This document shows, piece by piece, positions 1 to 7,829 of a stretch of 64,000 nt of DNA. The stretch comes from Manganitrophus sp963718695 (GTDB lineage: Bacteria; Nitrospirota; Nitrospiria; SBBL01; Manganitrophaceae): NCBI GenBank assembly GCA_963718695.1, contig OY970371.1, positions 434,001-498,000 of the forward strand. The letters are read 5' to 3'. How positions within the stretch are numbered: position 1 is the first letter of the stretch; each line of letters starts with the position of its first letter. A program made the translations under genes and the position numbers. The notes under the pieces are model-generated. The model was not told the DNA's origin. It made no database searches and was given only the letters and a program-made list of their open reading frames with translations.

Positions 1-119
1 ATCCCTGGTCTGAATGGGTGAAAAATGTTTTTCCCGAGGTGGTATTTAGAATTTTAGCTTAGAGCACCGCGTTAAAAACACAATAGACAAATAGACCCCC
101 TCATAAAAAGGAGACGGTA

Positions 120-575
120 ATGGTGAGACTGAATATTAATAATCAGGAATTTGAAGCCGATGTGCCGAATGACATGCCGCTGCTCTGGGTCCTTCGGGAT
201 GTTATCGGTTTGACCGGTACGAAATTCGGCTGCGGGTCCGGCTTGTGCGGGGCATGCACCGTCCATCTCAACGGGGTCGCCGTCCGCTCGTGCCAAACAG
301 AGGTATCGAAGGCCGCCGGTAAAAAAATTCTCACGATCGAAGGGATGAGCGGAACCGATGTCGGAGACCGTGTGCAGCAGGCCTGGCTTGAGCTCGATGT
401 CGTCCAATGCGGCTACTGCCAACCGGGCCAGATCATGCAGGCCGCTTCCCTTCTGACGCAGATAAAGAATCCATCGGATGTGGAGATCGATTCGGCGATG
501 TCCGGCAACATCTGCCGCTGCGGGACCTATCCACGAATCCGCGCCGCGATTAAGCAGGCCGCAAAGAGTGTCTAG
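120..575 (+). CDS. (2Fe-2S)-binding small subunit of a molybdenum hydroxylase (IorA/CoxS type)
   Basis: This is the electron-transfer subunit of a xanthine-oxidase-family enzyme of the isoquinoline 1-oxidoreductase / aldehyde dehydrogenase class. The 151-residue length is normal for the family. The N-terminal plant-type ferredoxin domain has Cys38, Cys43, Cys46 and Cys58. The C-terminal helical domain carries the second cluster with Cys97, Cys100, Cys132 and Cys134 (CGYCQPGQ and CRCG motifs). A clear ribosome binding site (AAGGAG) lies just upstream of the ATG. The gene is followed after about 100 bp, which hold a palindromic repeat, by the large Mo subunit. No FAD subunit is present, as in IorAB-type enzymes, whose electrons leave through a separate acceptor. 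The substrate cannot be told from sequence. Confidence 0.93.
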   Translation: MVRLNINNQEFEADVPNDMPLLWVLRDVIGLTGTKFGCGSGLCGACTVHLNGVAVRSCQTEVSKAAGKKILTIEGMSGTDVGDRVQQAWLELDVVQCGYCQPGQIMQAASLLTQIKNPSDVEIDSAMSGNICRCGTYPRIRAAIKQAAKSV

Positions 576-593
576 TCGAGCGCTAAAGTGCCC

Positions 594-660
594 GGGTGCG
601 GGCCATGGCGCATCGTGGGAAGATTTAAAATCAAGGGACGTCCGGCCGCGCCGGCCCCAC
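594..660 (-). repeat. Palindromic intergenic repeat, copy 1 (divergent, reverse orientation)
   Basis: Read on the minus strand, this stretch matches the repeat found at 37041, 37115 and 38349. It has the same GTGGGGCCGGCGC left end, a central TTGATTTTA-like block and a GCGCCATG..C right end. The termini are complementary (GTGGGGC against an imperfect GCCCGCAC), so it can fold into a hairpin. It fills the gap between the two Mo hydroxylase subunit genes. Confidence 0.65.
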
Positions 661-680
661 CTATAAAATGGAGTGATGGT

Positions 681-2970
681 ATGACAATTCCGCCGAAAAA
701 ACCGACAGAGACCCCGTTGCCGCAGAAAGTGGAAGGCGAAGCGCCGAAAGAAGTGACGAGACGCTCTTTCCTCCAGATGTTTGGCGTAAGCGCCGCCGGT
801 TTGGTTCTGGCGGTGCACTTCGGGGAACTCCCTGCCTGGGGAGAAGAGAAAGCACCTCCTGACGGCCTTCCGCTGAAGCCGAATGCCTATCTTCGCGTCG
901 GGCGCGACGGCAAGATCACGTTCATCGCTCCGCGGGCCGACATGGGGCAGGGAATCCATACGTCGACCGCGCAGCTCGTTGCCGAAGAGCTCGAACGTCG
1001 ATCCGGCCGATTTCAAGATAGAGCATGCGCCGCCGAATGATCCCGTCTACGGTATTCCGTCCGGCGTGCAGCTGACCGGCGCCTCGTCTTCTATCGCCGG
1101 CCTCTGGCTTCCGATGCGACAAGTCGGCGCCATCACCCGGTCGATGTTCATTGCCGCGGCGGCGAAGCAATGGAACGTCAACCCCTCGACCCTCCGCACG
1201 GAGAAGGGGGTCATTTATCATGATGCCAGTAAGCGTAAAGCCGCCTATGGTGAGCTCGTCGATGCGGTCGCGAAAATGGACCCGCCGAAAGCCGATGTGC
1301 CGCCCCGATACTTCTTCATCTTCGATGGCGCTACGCCGCCGACGGAAGTCCGTCACGGGGTCAAACTAAAAGACCCCAAGGACTTTAAGGTCATCGGCAA
1401 GTCGATCCCCCGCATCGAGGCGCCGGAAAAGGTCAAAGGCGCGCCGCTCTATGCCATCGACGTCCGTCTTCCCGATATGCTCGTTGCGACGATAAAGGCC
1501 TCTCCGGTGTTCGGCGGGAAGCTGAAGGCGGTGAATGATGCGAAAGCAATGAAGATCAAGGGTGTGCAGAAGGTGGTGAAGCTGGAGAACGCGGTGGCGG
1601 TGGTCGGCGATCATTTCTGGGCGGCCAAACAAGGGCTCCAGGCGCTGGAGATCAGCTGGGATGAAGGGCCGCACGCCCATGTGAGCAATGCCGACGTTGT
1701 CCGCGAGCTGGCCCAGGCGGCGGAGTCGGAAGGGTTGGTGATCCGCAAGGAGGGAGATTCCGAGAAAGGATTAAAAGAGGCGGCCAAACGGGTTGATGCG
1801 ACTTATGAACTTCCCTTCCTCGCCCATGCCACCATGGAGCCGATGAATTGTACCGTCCACGTTCGGCCCGACAGCTGCGAGGTCTGGATCGGCACCCAGA
1901 CCCCTTCCATTACCCAAGTGGTAGCGGCGCAGGTCACCGGCTTGAAGCCGGAGAAGGTGACGATTCACAACCATTGGCTCGGCGGCGGCTTCGGCCGCCG
2001 ATTGGAGATGGACGTCCTCGTCCAGACGATCCTGATCGCCAAAAATTTCGATCGCCCAGTCAAATTGGTCTGGACACGCGAGGAAGATATCCAGCATGAC
2101 GCCTACCGTCCCTATTATTATGACAAGGTTTCGGGCGGTGTCGATAAAAACGGAAAGATCGTCGCCTGGACCCACCGCCTCGTCGGTTCAAGCGTTGTGG
2201 CCCGCTACGCTCCGGGTTTGATCTTGGAGGATAAAATCGATCCGGATGCGATGGATGGAGTGCGGCAGTATCCCTATGACCTTCAGAACGTGAAGGTCGA
2301 TTATGTCGCGAAGGAACCGCCCGGTGTTCCGACCGGATTCTGGCGGGGTGTGAGTGTGGGGCACAACACCTTCGTCCAAGAAAGCCTGATGGACGAGCTG
2401 GCCCACGCGGCGGGAAAAGATCCGGTCGCGTTCCGGAAGCAGCATCTCTCGAAGGACAAGCGCGCCAAAGCGGTGCTCGAAAGGGTCGCCAAAGAGGCCG
2501 GCTGGGGAAAACCGATGCCGGCCGGAAAAGGGCGCGGCATCGCGGTGAGTCGCTTGTGGGGGAGCTACCTCGGAATGGTCGCGGAAGTCTCCGTTTCCAA
2601 ATCAGGTGACGTCCGGGTCGAGCGCATCCTCTGCGCGGTCGAGTGCGGCACCGCCGTCAATCCCGGCCACGTCAAGAGCCAGATCGAAAGCGGCGTCATC
2701 TTCGGCCTGGCGCCGGTCCTCCTCGACGCCATCACCATCAAGCACGGGCGGGTTGAACAATCCAACTTCAACGATTACCGGTTGATCCGTATGTCCGACA
2801 CGCCCAAAATCGAGGTATTTATCATGGACAGCGGCGAGGCGCCGAGCGGCATCGGCGAGACCGGAACGGCGATTGTGGTGCCGGCGGTCACAAACGCGAT
2901 CTTCGCCGCCACCGGCAAACGGGTCCGCAAAATACCGGTCAAGTCCGAGGCGTTGAGAACGACGGTCTAA
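681..2970 (+). pseudogene. Molybdopterin-binding large subunit of a Mo hydroxylase (IorB-like), frameshifted near 996
   Basis: This is the catalytic subunit that would bind the molybdenum cofactor and oxidise an aldehyde or N-heterocycle. The ATG at 681 follows GGAG. The N-terminus has a Tat signal (TRRSFLQMF) before a hydrophobic stretch, as in exported IorB-like subunits. Reading starts in one frame to about EELE (993-995) and must shift by one base to continue as VDPADFKIEHAPP. Removing the C at 996 restores a continuous protein of about 760 residues, the usual length. Conserved blocks follow in order, including GGGFGRR (about 2000) and the GIGETG loop (about 2850) that carries the catalytic Glu. 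Everything else looks intact, so this is either a sequencing error or a very recent inactivation. The terminator at 2976 separates it from the maturation genes. Confidence 0.85.
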
Positions 2971-2975
2971 CGTTG

Positions 2976-3012
2976 TTGAAGGACCCCGCCTTTTTAACGC
3001 AGGGTCCTTCAA
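2976..3012 (+). terminator. Probable Rho-independent terminator after the Mo hydroxylase
   Basis: A perfect 11-bp inverted repeat (TTGAAGGACCC / GGGTCCTTCAA) starts five bases after the stop codon and is followed by TTTC. The T tract is short, so readthrough into the next gene, 20 bp downstream, is likely. Confidence 0.6.
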
Positions 3013-3031
3013 TTTCACAAGCGGGTATGAA

Positions 3032-3646
3032 ATGGTTGCTGCCGTCATTTTGGCCGCCGGGCTCTCCCGGCGGCTGGGTCAACCGAAACTCCTTCTCCCA
3101 TTTGAAGGAAGAAGCCTCATCCGACGTACCACGGAGCAGGTGAGTGCGGCGGGGGAGGGTCAATGGGAAGCAGTGGTGGTCGTCCTGGGCCATGAGGCTG
3201 CAAAGGTTCAACAGGAGCTGGCGGGATTGGACGTTCGAACCGTGTTCAATCCCCGGTTTGCGATGGGGATGAGTACTTCGTTGGTCGCCGGGCTGCAAGC
3301 GGTCTCTCCGCAAGCCGAAGGGGCCATGATCTTCCTCGGCGATCAGCCGCTCGTCTCGACGGAGGTCGTCCGATCGGTGCTGACCATGTTCCGGAAAAGT
3401 AATAGACCGATTATTGCCCCCGTCTATGATGGCATGAGGGGTAATCCGGTTCTTTTTTCCCGATCCGTCTTCTCGGAACTGATGACCGTGGAGGGAGATC
3501 AGGGAGGACGTGAGGTGGTGATGAGAAATCCCAACAGAGTCGAACCCGTTGTATTCTCGTCAGGTCTCGCGCCACGGGATGTCGATACCTGGGAAGATTA
3601 CGAAACCCTCCAGACAAGTGTCAGTCGGACAAGGGGAGAGATATGA
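3032..3646 (+). CDS. mocA: Molybdenum cofactor cytidylyltransferase, MocA-like
   Basis: This nucleotidyltransferase of the MobA/MocA superfamily would transfer CMP from CTP to Mo-molybdopterin, making the MCD cofactor used by xanthine-oxidase-family enzymes. The N-terminal signature VILAAGLSRRLGQPKLLLP is the nucleotide-binding loop with the conserved Arg and Lys. FLGDQPLVS supplies the metal-binding Asp. The length of 204 residues is typical. The stop codon overlaps the ATG of the XdhC gene (ATGA), which implies translational coupling. Its position directly after a Mo hydroxylase supports MocA over MobA. An alternative ATG at 3027 is in another frame and is not used. Confidence 0.85.
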   Translation: MVAAVILAAGLSRRLGQPKLLLPFEGRSLIRRTTEQVSAAGEGQWEAVVVVLGHEAAKVQQELAGLDVRTVFNPRFAMGMSTSLVAGLQAVSPQAEGAMIFLGDQPLVSTEVVRSVLTMFRKSNRPIIAPVYDGMRGNPVLFSRSVFSELMTVEGDQGGREVVMRNPNRVEPVVFSSGLAPRDVDTWEDYETLQTSVSRTRGEI

Positions 3647-4791
3647 TCGAGTCGCTTGAACTGTTTGAAAAGGCCAGAGCCGCCGGCGGACGGGCCGTCA
3701 TGGCCACGCTGATCAACACCAAAGGCCCCACCCCGCGCAAAGCGGGGGCCAGAATGTTCGTCGGCGAGGGGGGCCGCATCCTCGGATCGGTGACGATCGG
3801 GGGCTGTGTGGATGCCCGTGTGATTGAGGAAGCCGAGGGGATCATGACCCGCCGAGCCTCAAAACGGTTGGAGATGGCGCTGGGGGATGAAGAGGCAGGG
3901 GAGCTTGGCCTGACCTGCGGCGGAAACGTCGACGTCCTCCTCGATTTCCTCGATTTTTCCGATCCGGCAGACCCCGCGGTCCGGTTGCATGAGCGGGTTC
4001 ATCAGCAGCTGCAGGCGGGACGACGGACGGCGCTTGTAACCTTGGTCCGTGCGCCGGGGGAGGTTCCATCCTCGTTCCGAAAGCGGATGCTGATCGATGA
4101 CCATGGAAACGTGGATGGGAATCTCGGCCATCGAATGGAGCGACTGCAACCAGAGATGATTGAAGACGCACGCGGCCTCATGGCATCCGGAAGGTCTCAG
4201 ATCCGCTCCTATGATGTTGAAGGGGAAGGGACGGCCGAAGTCTTTATCGAAGTTTTTGGACCGCCGTTTCCGCTGATCATTTTTGGCGGTAGTCATGTGG
4301 CGATGCCACTGGTATCGATGGCCAAGGTCCTCGGCCTGCGGACGGTGGTGGTCGATGGCCGGCCCCGCTTCGCAAACCGTGAACGGTTCCCGGAGGCGGA
4401 TGAAGTCATTGTGGGGATTCCCTCCGAAGTCGCTGAACATCTCCCTCTGGATGCCGCGACCTCCGTCGTGCTGCTGACCCACGACTATAAATACGAAGTG
4501 CCTGTGTTGAAACGGGCCTTGACGACCGATTGCGGTTATATCGGTCTGCTCGGCAGCCGAAGGCGCGGAAAGGCGATTCTCGACCTGCTGCACGAGCAGG
4601 GAGTGGAGGAACGCCAGCTCCAGAGAGTCCGTGTTCCGGTCGGTCTGAATATCGGCGCGCAGACCGCGCCGGAGATCGCCCTGAGCATTCTAGCAGAGAT
4701 CCTGGCCGTCCGGAACGGCCGATTCGGCGGATCACTCAGTGAGGCCGATCGATTGCCTATCGCAGTCGTAAAATCAAGCGCCATCTGTTAA
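3643..4791 (+). CDS. xdhC: XdhC/CoxI family Mo-hydroxylase maturation protein
   Basis: XdhC proteins bind the molybdenum cofactor, promote exchange of an oxo for the essential sulfido ligand together with a cysteine desulfurase, and insert the cofactor into the apoenzyme. The 382-residue protein has the two expected parts. The N-terminal XdhC/CoxI domain includes ATLINTKGPTPRKAGARM and a conserved TCGG motif near residue 90. The C-terminal Rossmann domain includes GGSHVAMPLV near residue 211, VVDGRPRFANRERFP and YIGLLGSRRR. It overlaps mocA by four bases. The next gene, a SufU-like scaffold, starts about 20 bp downstream. It is probably part of one transcript running from mocA to the desulfurase. 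Confidence 0.9.
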   Translation: MIESLELFEKARAAGGRAVMATLINTKGPTPRKAGARMFVGEGGRILGSVTIGGCVDARVIEEAEGIMTRRASKRLEMALGDEEAGELGLTCGGNVDVLLDFLDFSDPADPAVRLHERVHQQLQAGRRTALVTLVRAPGEVPSSFRKRMLIDDHGNVDGNLGHRMERLQPEMIEDARGLMASGRSQIRSYDVEGEGTAEVFIEVFGPPFPLIIFGGSHVAMPLVSMAKVLGLRTVVVDGRPRFANRERFPEADEVIVGIPSEVAEHLPLDAATSVVLLTHDYKYEVPVLKRALTTDCGYIGLLGSRRRGKAILDLLHEQGVEERQLQRVRVPVGLNIGAQTAPEIALSILAEILAVRNGRFGGSLSEADRLPIAVVKSSAIC

Positions 4792-4810
4792 AGAGGGGAG
4801 AGCATCTATC

Positions 4811-5191
4811 CTGTACGGGGGGGTCATCCAAGAACACGCTCGACAGCCGAGAAACGTCGGCTCCTTAGAGCGCCCGGATTTCCGGCATGAAGACGTCAAC
4901 CCGCTTTGCGGCGATCGAATCCGAATCGAGGCGACACTCGACAGCCGTCAGAGAATTGCGGAGATCAAGTTTCGCGGCGATGCTTGTATGATCTGTCAGG
5001 CCGCCGGCTCCATTCTGACCGAGATGGTCAAAGGCTGGCCGATCGAAACGATTGAGGCGCTGCAACCATCCGATCTCTTAAAGGCGCTCGACGCTCCGAT
5101 CCGGCCCGCCCGCGTCAAGTGTGCGTTGCTCCCTCTCGAAATCCTTCAATCCGGCATTGCCTCTTATCGGCACCTCCACGCGGTGTCATAA
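4811..5191 (+). CDS. SufU/NifU-N-like iron-sulfur scaffold or sulfur acceptor, apparent CTG start
   Basis: The frame opened by CTG at 4811 encodes about 126 residues beginning LYGGVIQEHARQPRNVG, the classic opening of SufU/IscU-fold proteins. The conserved ligands are visible: Cys and Asp in NPLCGDRI, Cys in GDACMICQAAGS, and the last Cys in VKCALLPLE. SufU proteins accept persulfide sulfur from SufS and carry it onward. No ATG, GTG or TTG exists in this frame between the upstream stop at 4769 and the ATG at 4988, which is far too late because it would delete the first Cys/Asp pair. A strong GAGGGGAG at 4793-4800 sits ten bases before CTG 4811, so I take CTG as the start. AUC at 4808 is the alternative. 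The gene ends one base before the desulfurase ATG. Confidence 0.8.
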   Translation: MYGGVIQEHARQPRNVGSLERPDFRHEDVNPLCGDRIRIEATLDSRQRIAEIKFRGDACMICQAAGSILTEMVKGWPIETIEALQPSDLLKALDAPIRPARVKCALLPLEILQSGIASYRHLHAVS

Positions 5192-5192
5192 G

Positions 5193-6434
5193 ATGTCCGA
5201 TCGCAAAATGGAATTTAATCCCGAGAGCGTCCGAAAAGATTTTCCCATTCTGGGCAGGACGATTCAAGAAAAGCCGCTCATCTATCTCGACAACGCCGCG
5301 ACGTCGCAGAAGCCGTATCGGGTCATCGAGCAGATCACCTCCTACTATGAACGGTCCAACGCCAACATTCACCGGAGCGTCCACACGCTGGGTGAAGAGG
5401 CCACGGCGCTGTATGAGGAAGCCCGGGACCAGGTCTGCCGCTTCATCCATGCACCGGGCCGCGAAGGAGTCGTCTTCACCAGGGGGACAACCGAAGCGAT
5501 CAACCTCGTCGCCTTCAGTTGGGGACGGGCGCACCTCAAAGCGGGGGATGAGATCCTTCTGACTGTTTTGGAACACCACAGCAACATCGTTCCCTGGCAA
5601 CTTTTGGCAAAGGAGAAGGGGGCGAAGTTGGTCTTCCTCGATATCGATGAAGCGGGGAGGCTCCAATTAGAGAGACTGGATCGCCTCTTGACCGACCGAA
5701 CGCGTATCGTGGCGGTCACGGGAGCGTCCAATGTGACCGGCGCGATGACCTCCCTCCGCCAAATTATAGAGCGGGCGCATGCGGCAGGGGCGGTGGTCAT
5801 GGTTGACGGCGCCCAGAGGGTTCCTCATCTCGCCGTCGATGTAGCGGAACTGGGGTGTGATTTCTTTGCCTTCTCAGGACACAAGATGCTCGGCCCCACC
5901 GGGATCGGTGTGCTCTATGGGAAGCCCGAGTTGCTGGAGGAGATGCCTCCTTTTTTGGCCGGGGGAGAGATGGTCCGGGAGGTCTGGCCGGACGGGGCCG
6001 GCTGGAACGACCTTCCCTGGAAGTTCGAAGCGGGGACCCCGAACATGGCCGGGGCGATCGGCCTCGGAGCCGCCATCCAATATCTCGATCAACTCGGCAT
6101 GGAAGCGGTCCGCGGGTACGGTCATCGATTGGTTCGGGATGCGATGACTGGGCTGTCTAAATTAGAAGGAGTGACCCTCTACGGGCCGCCTTCTTCTGAA
6201 GAGCGGGTCCCGCTGATTTCCTTTAACTGTCGAGGCATCCATCCACATGATCTCGCCGCCGCGCTGGACGAAGACGGCATCGCCGTCCGTGCCGGACGGC
6301 ACTGTGCCGACCCTCTCATGAAACGCCTCGGCATCGGAGGAACGGTCCGGGCCAGTTTTTACCTCTATAACACGAGCCACGAAGTACAAGCCTTCGTTCA
6401 GTCCGTTCAACGATCGATCGATCTTTTGTCTTAA
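5193..6434 (+). CDS. sufS: Cysteine desulfurase, SufS family (group II)
   Basis: This PLP enzyme removes sulfur from cysteine and passes it as persulfide. The protein is 413 residues from ATG 5193, or 408 from the in-frame ATG 5208. SufS landmarks are present: YLDNAATSQKP near the N-terminus, the PLP lysine in FSGHKMLGPTGIGVLYG, and the active-site loop cysteine in RAGRHCADPLM. It follows the SufU-like gene immediately (TAA then GATG), so the two are translationally linked. No SufB, SufC or SufD genes are present. With MocA and XdhC upstream, a role as sulfur donor for the Mo-cofactor sulfido ligand is plausible. General Fe-S biogenesis cannot be excluded. Confidence 0.92.
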   Translation: MSDRKMEFNPESVRKDFPILGRTIQEKPLIYLDNAATSQKPYRVIEQITSYYERSNANIHRSVHTLGEEATALYEEARDQVCRFIHAPGREGVVFTRGTTEAINLVAFSWGRAHLKAGDEILLTVLEHHSNIVPWQLLAKEKGAKLVFLDIDEAGRLQLERLDRLLTDRTRIVAVTGASNVTGAMTSLRQIIERAHAAGAVVMVDGAQRVPHLAVDVAELGCDFFAFSGHKMLGPTGIGVLYGKPELLEEMPPFLAGGEMVREVWPDGAGWNDLPWKFEAGTPNMAGAIGLGAAIQYLDQLGMEAVRGYGHRLVRDAMTGLSKLEGVTLYGPPSSEERVPLISFNCRGIHPHDLAAALDEDGIAVRAGRHCADPLMKRLGIGGTVRASFYLYNTSHEVQAFVQSVQRSIDLLS

Positions 6435-6472
6435 GATGATCCTCAAATCTCGACGGTCTTTATCCCACCGCG

Positions 6473-7621
6473 TCATTTGAGGTTCTGGATCGATACCACT
6501 TTTCCGTTTTCGACCTTCGTTAAAAACACTTGGTGCAAGCCTTGATGGTCGGTGGGGCTGAACCTCACCTCCAGACCTCCCGCGTCCATACTGAAATTTT
6601 CTAAAGTGGAAAGAAACGCCTCCCGGCTCAGCGGCGCGGTCTTCTTCAGCGCTTCCACCAGCACCTTGGCGTCGAGGTAACTCTCCAGACTCACGGGGTT
6701 GGGGGTGAGTCCCGCCGCTTTCATCTCAGAGAGATATTCCTTTACAAGCGGAAGCGAGCTATCGGGTGGATTCGGCACGATCTGCGTCGCAATCAGCCCG
6801 TCGGCATCTTTCCCCGCCTCCTGGATCAGGGGAAGGGTGCCCGATGAAATGAGTAAGAATTTAGGATTGAATCCACGGGCTTTTGCCTTTTTGAGAAAGG
6901 CGGCGCAAGGCTTATAAGTACACGCCATCACGACCGCTTCGGGCTTTGCTTTGATCAGCGCTTCCAAGGCTCCCTCGACATCGATAGTGTCATGCACAAA
7001 TTTACCTTCCCCGACCATGGCCATATTTCGTTTCCGCAATGCCCGGACCACCCCGGCGCGACCGGCATCACCGAGGGCGTCCGTCTGAAAAAAAACGCCG
7101 ATCTTCTTAATCTGAAGATCCCGGGTCAGCCGCTCGACCATGACTTCGATCTCGTCGGCGTAACTTGCGCGGAGGTTGAAGATATATTTATTCACCGGAT
7201 TGCGAATCACTTCCGCCCCCGTGAGCGGGAAGAGATAGGGGACGCCGGTTCTCGTGATGATCGGCACGATCGCCGCGGAGTTTCCAGATCCGATATACCC
7301 GAATAAAGCGAACACTTTATCCCGCTCGATGAGTTTCCGCGTGTTTTCGACTACAATGGTGGCCCGGTAAACGTCATCGTACACCAGCAGCTTGATCTTG
7401 CGGCCCTGAACCCCTCCTGCGGCGTTGACCTTGTTGAAGTAAACCGTCGCCCCTTCCTTCATCATCATGCCCAACTCTGAAATCGGTCCGGTCTGGCCGT
7501 TGGACATCCCGATCAGAATCTCTTTGTCGGTAACGCCTTCATCCGCCCAAGAAAAGGGAGCGGATAAGGAAGCCGATAAAAGGAATAGAAGAACGAACGC
7601 CCAACTTTTTACCTTCATCAT
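6473..7621 (-). CDS. Periplasmic branched-chain amino acid-type substrate-binding protein (Peripla_BP_6), paralogue 1
   Basis: This exported ligand-binding protein of the LivJ/AmiC fold has a signal peptide (hydrophobic LLFLLSASLSAPFSWA) followed by the typical TDKEILIGMSNGQTGP opening. The length of about 382 residues is normal. It is clearly paralogous to the protein at 10873-12009, with long shared blocks such as NPVNKYIFNLRASYADE. Two ATG codons (7621 and 7618) follow an AAAGG; TTG 7624 is a poorer choice. No permease or ATPase genes lie nearby, while a kinase and a chemoreceptor do. The protein may therefore present ligand to sensors rather than feed a transporter (inference). The ligand is unknown. 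Confidence 0.88.
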   Translation of the reverse strand: MMKVKSWAFVLLFLLSASLSAPFSWADEGVTDKEILIGMSNGQTGPISELGMMMKEGATVYFNKVNAAGGVQGRKIKLLVYDDVYRATIVVENTRKLIERDKVFALFGYIGSGNSAAIVPIITRTGVPYLFPLTGAEVIRNPVNKYIFNLRASYADEIEVMVERLTRDLQIKKIGVFFQTDALGDAGRAGVVRALRKRNMAMVGEGKFVHDTIDVEGALEALIKAKPEAVVMACTYKPCAAFLKKAKARGFNPKFLLISSGTLPLIQEAGKDADGLIATQIVPNPPDSSLPLVKEYLSEMKAAGLTPNPVSLESYLDAKVLVEALKKTAPLSREAFLSTLENFSMDAGGLEVRFSPTDHQGLHQVFLTKVENGKVVSIQNLK

Positions 7622-7640
7622 CAACCTTTCATTACTTTCA

Positions 7641-7766
7641 TTATTCGAGGTCTGAGATCGTGACGACTTTGCCGTCCATTATTTTTGCCACCATCCTCTC
7701 CGTCGGAGAAGACCATTCATCAACAGCGGCCCTTCTCTGAGGATGGCATCCACTGAGGGCTTCGTC
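7641..7766 (-). pseudogene. Relic of a third binding-protein C-terminus
   Basis: Reading leftward, the sequence encodes ERMVAKIMDGKVVTISDLE and a stop. This resembles the last residues of both intact binding proteins here, which end NGKVVSIQNLK and KGKVVTIPNLK. The frame is open for about 40 codons upstream but the resemblance fades. It looks like the 3' stump of another copy, left where the present genes were rearranged. Confidence 0.45.
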
Positions 7767-7829
7767 GGAAGCCAATCATGCGCTTTGGCAAAGGTCGGTC
7801 ATGAGGCTGCTCATTTTTTAGTAACCGTT

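Noticed and set aside
72..1016. Long minus-strand open frame opposite the Mo hydroxylase genes
   Set aside because: It lies antisense to conserved Fe-S and Mo subunit sequence, has no family features and spans the intergenic repeat; it is a high-GC shadow.
6440..6482. CCTCAAAT/ATTTGAGG inverted repeat between sufS and binding protein 1
   Set aside because: Eight-base stem with a 27-base loop and no adjacent T tract; it overlaps a stop codon and is probably chance.
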